Source: Sphaerosporella brunnea
Taxonomy: Eukaryota > Ascomycota > Pezizomycetes > Pezizales > Pyronemataceae
Assembly: GCA_008704415.1 (NCBI GenBank)
Contig: VXIS01000355.1
Coordinates: 1-46,858, forward strand
Reading direction: 5' to 3'
Length of the DNA stretch: 46,858 nt
Shown here piece by piece: positions 42,883-46,858 of this stretch (position 1 is the stretch's first letter; each line of letters starts with the position of its first letter). The position numbers were made by a program, and so were the translations under genes. The notes beneath the pieces are model-generated. The model saw only the letters and a list, made by a program, of their open reading frames with translations, did no database searches and was not told where the DNA came from.

Positions 42883-44367
42883 CTAAATCACCTCCCCCAT
42901 TTCCTTCTCAACCGTGCCAACGCGAGAAAAGAAAAACGGCTTATCGTTCCTTCCCTCAAACATAGCGAGGTCATCCGTAAGTTTATTCCAGCTCCAAAAG
43001 CCCTCCCACTGGAGCTTAACCGCACCTCTCGTCGAGCTCCTGGTGGCTCTGACGCTCTTAATCCTCAGCTGCATGCGGAACAAGTATCTGGGAAGATTCG
43101 GCGCTTCGGTTTCAATGTCTACTCTGCCGTCTACGTCGACCCGCCATCTGCCGCGGGCGACGTGAGGCGCCCATTCAACATGTGAGAGGAAATACTTAGA
43201 CAAGGCGTAGACGACGTCCGCGGGCTCGTGTGTGGTCAGAAGGGAGAGGAGTGTGCCGTCGGGATAGAAGCGGAGGTAGCGGTAGTAGGTTACGATGTGC
43301 ACGGGGGTGTTCCAGGAGAGAGAGGTACCGGAGTTGCCGCCAGAGCGGTGGTAGTTGCAGGTGCTGATGTAGATACCATTGTAACGTAATCTAGGGCGCA
43401 GATGGAACAATTCTCGCCAAGAGTTGTTGTAGTGTGGAAGATAATCTTCGTCTACGGGATCCATACGCTTCTCTTCCGGTTGTTCGTAGTCTGGGTCTTC
43501 CGGGTCTTCGATGGGTGCGCTGAGGACCTCGTCGATCAGCTCGTGCCCCGTTACCGTCACCCGCCAGTCCCAGATTTGATGCGCAAAGACCCGCTTGCTG
43601 ACGCTGCGCCAGATGCTGTCTTCGGTTGCGACGATGTAGGAGAGACTCTTGCACACCTGTGCGAGACGCACGAAGGAGGCCACATCGGCGATGGCCAGAT
43701 CGTGGAGGATGTGCAGGAGGATCTCCGAGGGGACTGCAGCGAGGAGTGAGAACTTCTTCTTCTCCGCCTCCTCGTCTGACAAGGCGAGTTCGGTGGTGGA
43801 TTCAATCACCAATCCGGCGAAAGAGGCCACCAGATCCGAGACACCTCCGGCAGCAGCGGCAGCGGCGGAGGAATGGTGGGCGGTGTTAACACCCCCGAAG
43901 GCAGTCGGCGGAGTAGCAGTGGCTTTTCCTTTATCCCCCGGCTTCGGCTTGGGGAAGTATTTCTCCCGGTAGGTCTTGTCTACAGCATCGTCCATACGGA
44001 ACGCTTTTCGGTACAGCCGTAGGCTCTCACCGAGATTGCCCTCGCTTTCCTTTTCTACCGCTTGCTCATAGTGATCCAGCGCGCTCTTGGGGACACCGGT
44101 GACTGAGAATGAATGGCGTCGGGCCGCGGGTGGTGGCGGCGACGTGGGAATCGGGGTTCCAGTGGTTACCTTGCCCGGTAGCTCGGGCAACTCGTCTTCG
44201 CCGGTGATGACACGAGTAGACCGGACCTGAGAGAATGATGGGGGGCGGGCTGTGACGGCGGGTCTTGCAGCTGCATTGGTCGAGGAGGCGGGCCGTCCTT
44301 GCGCTCGCTTTGTCACTTCTTCTTTCCATTGCTGGCGGAAGCGCTGTAGCTCGGATTCGTCGGCCAT
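42883..44367 (-). CDS. F-box protein of the Hrt3/FBXO9/Pof7 family
   Basis: This should be a substrate adaptor of an SCF (Skp1-cullin-F-box) ubiquitin ligase. The single exon gives 494 aa from MADESELQRFRQQWKEEV (ATG 44367-44365); an upstream in-frame ATG at 44538 would add 57 residues without family features. A TPR-like helical pair lies at 96-127 (ALDHYEQAVEKESEGNLGES). The F-box is at about 211-256 (VPSEILLHILHDLAIADVAS, VRLAQVCKSLSYIVATEDSI). Then come WRELFHLRPRLRYNGIYIST, NTPVHIVTYYRYLRFYPDGT and LSLLTTHEPADVV, the conserved Hrt3/FBXO9 C-terminal region. The end, KPFFFSRV, is typical. A low-complexity Ala run sits at about 158-163. Flanks are repeat-rich. Confidence 0.92.
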   Translation of the reverse strand: MADESELQRFRQQWKEEVTKRAQGRPASSTNAAARPAVTARPPSFSQVRSTRVITGEDELPELPGKVTTGTPIPTSPPPPAARRHSFSVTGVPKSALDHYEQAVEKESEGNLGESLRLYRKAFRMDDAVDKTYREKYFPKPKPGDKGKATATPPTAFGGVNTAHHSSAAAAAAGGVSDLVASFAGLVIESTTELALSDEEAEKKKFSLLAAVPSEILLHILHDLAIADVASFVRLAQVCKSLSYIVATEDSIWRSVSKRVFAHQIWDWRVTVTGHELIDEVLSAPIEDPEDPDYEQPEEKRMDPVDEDYLPHYNNSWRELFHLRPRLRYNGIYISTCNYHRSGGNSGTSLSWNTPVHIVTYYRYLRFYPDGTLLSLLTTHEPADVVYALSKYFLSHVEWAPHVARGRWRVDVDGRVDIETEAPNLPRYLFRMQLRIKSVRATRSSTRGAVKLQWEGFWSWNKLTDDLAMFEGRNDKPFFFSRVGTVEKEMGEVI

Positions 44368-44598
44368 ACTGGGTTGTGGAGGGGATACGGCTGCAATTGA
44401 GGACGGATTTAGATGACGACTTTGTTTCTGGGGTGTGCTGCTGCTTGGTTTGTTTCTCACGTTTTCCACGGTGTTGTGATGACAATATGGCCGTAAAGCT
44501 GTGTTGAGGTGTTGATTGTTTGATTGGACATCCAGCACCCGACAGCTTAACGGGCTAGTAGCTTGGCATGGTTTAAAATTCTCTAGCCAAAAATGTTA
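44368..44598. promoter_or_regulatory. Upstream region of the F-box gene
   Basis: This should contain the promoter and 5' UTR of the minus-strand F-box gene. I see no sharp element. The TTA duplicated at the adjacent MITE ends it at 44596-44598. Confidence 0.35.
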
Positions 44599-44698
44599 GG
44601 CCGCGTTTGGGTGTCTGACTTTTGTGTGGAACAACGATCAATTTTGTGTGTGACAAAGGGCTTTGTTACACACAAAAGTCCGACATCCAAACGCGCCC
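44599..44698. mobile_element. 100-bp PIF/Harbinger-like MITE with TTA duplication
   Basis: The ends are GGCCGCGTTTGGGTGTC and GACATCCAAACGCGCCC, and TTA lies on both sides (44596-44598, 44699-44701). A three-base TTA/TAA target and GGSC-GTTTGG ends are hallmarks of Tourist-type MITEs. The arms pair over about 38 bp (GACTTTTGTGTG). It is about 230 bases upstream of the F-box start. Confidence 0.75.
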
Positions 44699-44701
44699 TT
44701 A

Positions 44702-45360
44702 CCTGATTTCGAATTGCTGGGTGAGATCACGGCATGGGGACTAACCATAAATGGGAACTTCAACGGATATTGTGGATCACTAACGTGGTAGACAGTCTCT
44801 CACTCATATTTTCAAATGGGGTGAAGCACCTTACAATGGATCATTCATGTAGATGCAGCTTGAGAATAAATGTGAACACATCTTTAAAATTTAGCTGTCA
44901 CTTCTAGGATGATTTCCCCTCAACAAGTCGAATTGCTACCAAACTTGTAAACTGAAATACTGAAATAGTAGAGTGCAAAAAAAAATTGTCAAAAAAAATT
45001 GCGCAAGCCTGCAAGCCCCGAGACATGTTTCTCGGTTCAAAAATGACTTCAAACCCGCTGTAAATCCTCTGAACCACCCTCCGCCCTCCGTACAACCCTT
45101 TGGGTTCACAGGACCACATGATCATTTACAAAACTCTTTTCCTGTCTACTTTGCTTGTCCTTGATAGGTTAAGGTTGAGGATGATATCAGAGCACAACGT
45201 TGGAGTGGGGTTAAGCGGCTCTGCGTTGCGGCTCAATTGGAGTTGTTCACATTTGACATGTAGCGTGGTGCGCCGCAATCACAAGAGCGGATGTATATAC
45301 TCGCCAATTTCAAAAGTATTTGGACACTTGATTTTACTCGGCTTTGAACAGGGTGATGAG
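44702..45360. other. Gene-free stretch before the inverted LTR pair
   Basis: No gene is seen. GTGGTGCGCCGCAATCAC at about 45265-45282 resembles the CGGCGCACCGCG.TCAC core of the LTR family, so a further worn LTR fragment may lie at about 45150-45300. A-rich tracts occur at 44976-44999. Confidence 0.35.
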
Positions 45361-45859
45361 TGTCATGACGCGAGGTTGGATGCAGTTTCTGACTAAGCTA
45401 CCGGCTTTTACTCTCGATGGAAGCGGCTGAAACTCTCAGATCTAAGACTCCAAAGGATGAAGATTCATTTGATGTTCCCAGATTTATCCCCTTGTGGATG
45501 GTCGTCACGTGGTGAGGTTTGGAAGTGGAGCTTGTTTGTGATGTCATGATGAGGCTCGGTAGGGAGGCTCAATGGGATGGCTCCAAGCCGAGGTTATGTT
45601 CGGCTACTACATGGCGCGGCGCACCGCGATCACATGATTGCTATAAGGGGTATTTGCTTTTGCTTTGTTGTTTGTTTTTCTTTCCTCTTTACTGAACCTT
45701 CGTATGTCAATCTGAGTACCTTCGTTCCAATCTGAATCCTGACCGTGCGGGTCGCACCTCTCGTCCTGCCTTCGGATCTTGTTCCCGCTCTCGTTCTTGT
45801 CCCCTCTATACGCGAGTACCTTAAGCCCCTCTAGTCTGTTCTCAACCCTCTCCATTACA
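45361..45859 (+). mobile_element. Solo LTR, plus orientation
   Basis: It starts TGTCATGACGCGAGG and ends CCATTACA, about 499 bp, and aligns along its length with the LTR at 1332-1843 read on the other strand (AAGCTACCGGCTTTTACTCTC, GAACCTTCGTATGTCAATCT are shared). Several CACGTG sites of the other copy are CACATG or ACATGG here, C-to-T changes of RIP type; one CACGTG remains at 45506-45511. It is not followed by internal element DNA on its own strand. No target duplication is clear. Confidence 0.7.
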
Positions 45860-46103
45860 ACCAGAGGCACAAAATACGGGGTCCGGGACTCAGATCTGAA
45901 CCAGGATACTCAGATTGACATACGAAGGTTCAGTGAAGAAGAAAGGAAACAAGCAACAAAATAGGAGCGAAGGCCCCTGATAACGTCCACGTGACCGCGG
46001 TGCGCCGCACCACGTAGTAGCGGAACATAACCTCGGATTCGAGCCGCAACGCAGAGCCTCAACACCGAGCCGCATAACCCTAATCCATCCTCGCACCGTG
46101 ACA
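45860..46103 (-). mobile_element. 3' LTR, diverged or truncated, minus orientation
   Basis: Read on the minus strand it begins TGTCACGGTGCGAGG at 46103, directly after a polypurine tract, and shares the CGAGGTTATGTTC, GCGGCGCACCGCGGTCACGTG and TGAACCTTCGTATGTCAA blocks with the other LTRs. It lacks about 150 bases near its start and its last part differs. It abuts the opposite-facing LTR at 45859/45860. Confidence 0.65.
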
Positions 46104-46104
46104 G

Positions 46105-46116
46105 TATCCCCCTCCT
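46105..46116 (-). other. Polypurine tract of the gypsy element
   Basis: On the minus strand AGGAGGGGGATA lies one base before the LTR start TGTCACGG, as expected for the plus-strand primer of a retroelement. It follows the chromodomain stop codon by about 20 bases. Confidence 0.6.
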
Positions 46117-46137
46117 ATGGCTGAGCTCCGGCGAAGC

Positions 46138-46858
46138 TCATTCATCCTGCGCTAAAGGCCTCGGCTTGTCCGGATAGGTCGCATGGAAGCAATCGATAGC
46201 TTCGAGACTATTGACTAGCTCGGCTGACTCCCACTTCAGCTAATCGTAGGCGGTGCACTTGACTAAATACAGAAGCTTACTGTAAAACCACTAGGTTCAC
46301 TAAACCGCGTACAAGGAAGATAGGCCAAACAGTAATCCTTTTCTAAGGAAAAGACACTTGTTGGGCGAAGAGCTTTCAGATACGGGATCGGTAAAGATTC
46401 GCTAATGGTACAAGTATATTCGTACCGAAGGGAAAATAGGATAAAGATTTCGAAACGAATATAGATTGTGTAAACGACAATATTGTTACGGCTGAACCTC
46501 ACAATATCCTAACGATGATGTCTGCTAACTCTAGTGGTCTCTCAACTCGAGCGAAATCTCGTGGGTTATATCCTGACGGATTCGCCTTTGAGCCTCAAAG
46601 TTGATTTCCAATCCTCGGACGAACAATTGCCCCGATTGCCACGTAAGGGTACCGAGCTTCTTTGACTAGCCAGAGATTATAGATAACCCCCACTCCAACT
46701 CGGACACTCTTCTGCAGCTATGGCGTGATTGAACGCGTAAGCTTTGATGCCTAGAATGCCCTATTGAAGTGCCGCAGTAGCTATGACGTGATGACCAATT
46801 ACCGAAGTGACTTTGGTACTTATCAAGTCTTGTCACAGGTGCTCCCCTCATATACCCA
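46138..46858 (-). pseudogene. 3' end of a Ty3/gypsy pol with chromodomain
   Basis: The last part, ending in a stop at 46140-46138, reads LLYLVKCTAYD, a TAG stop (46242-46240), then LKWESAELVNSLEAIDC and FHATYPDKPRPLAQDE. This is the chromodomain typical of chromovirus integrases (YLVKW.GY...TWEP..NL.NA...I..F). Upstream to the window edge the frame is full of stops and TA-rich; integrase motifs are not readable. The element extends off the right edge. Decay by C-to-T mutation is the likely cause. Confidence 0.7.

Noticed and set aside
1..46858. CRISPR-like arrays, rRNA genes or a biosynthetic cluster
   Set aside because: No regularly spaced identical repeats, no rRNA-like conserved blocks and no PKS, NRPS or terpene synthase motifs were seen.

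Overview
The window is nuclear DNA of a filamentous ascomycete (Pezizomycotina). The evidence is short GT-AG introns of about 45-200 bases, fungal-type orthologues, intergenic stretches of 0.5-4 kb, and decayed DNA transposons and Ty3/gypsy elements with many stop codons. The element load would fit a Pezizomycete, but that is a guess. Exon coordinates were worked out by hand from reading frames and splice consensus; they carry good but not transcript-level confidence.

Layout. 1-4240 is accessory DNA: the 5' end of a minus-strand Ty3/gypsy element (LTR 1332-1843, gag-like ORF 860-1252), then nested foldback elements. A 331-aa hypothetical gene (minus, 4494-5636) and a hAT transposase relic follow. 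The core block runs FRS1 (cytosolic phenylalanyl-tRNA synthetase beta, +), SLP1 (SUN-like ER protein, -), LAS1 (pre-rRNA processing endonuclease, -), EMP65 (TAPT1 family, +), then 3 kb of repeats, CTF4/mcl1/sepB (replisome hub, +) and PEX16 (peroxin, +). About 4.3 kb without a convincing gene (26799-31134) precedes a divergent pair: a USP-type deubiquitinase (-, 31135-33320) and RPN2 (26S proteasome, +, 34058-37580). A pogo/Fot1-type transposon with an intact 598-codon transposase ORF occupies 38471-40780. After more small elements comes an HRT3/FBXO9-type F-box gene (-, 42883-44367). The right end (45361-46858) has two oppositely oriented LTRs and the 3' end of a chromodomain-bearing gypsy pol.

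How the genes relate. Most are housekeeping genes in separate pathways. Two links stand out. SLP1 and EMP65, whose yeast products form one ER membrane complex, lie 3.3 kb apart with only LAS1 between them. A deubiquitinase and RPN2 share one divergent intergenic region, with an SCF F-box gene further along.

I found no CRISPR array, rRNA, convincing tRNA or secondary-metabolite cluster. The best candidates for a second look are the RPN2 stop region, where an Rpn13-binding-like motif recurs in frame just past the stop; the transposon whose left end is an inverted copy of its right end running into the transposase coding sequence; the 141-bp inverted repeat ending 22 bp from the LAS1 stop; the nested TA-flanked elements; and SLP1-EMP65 linkage.
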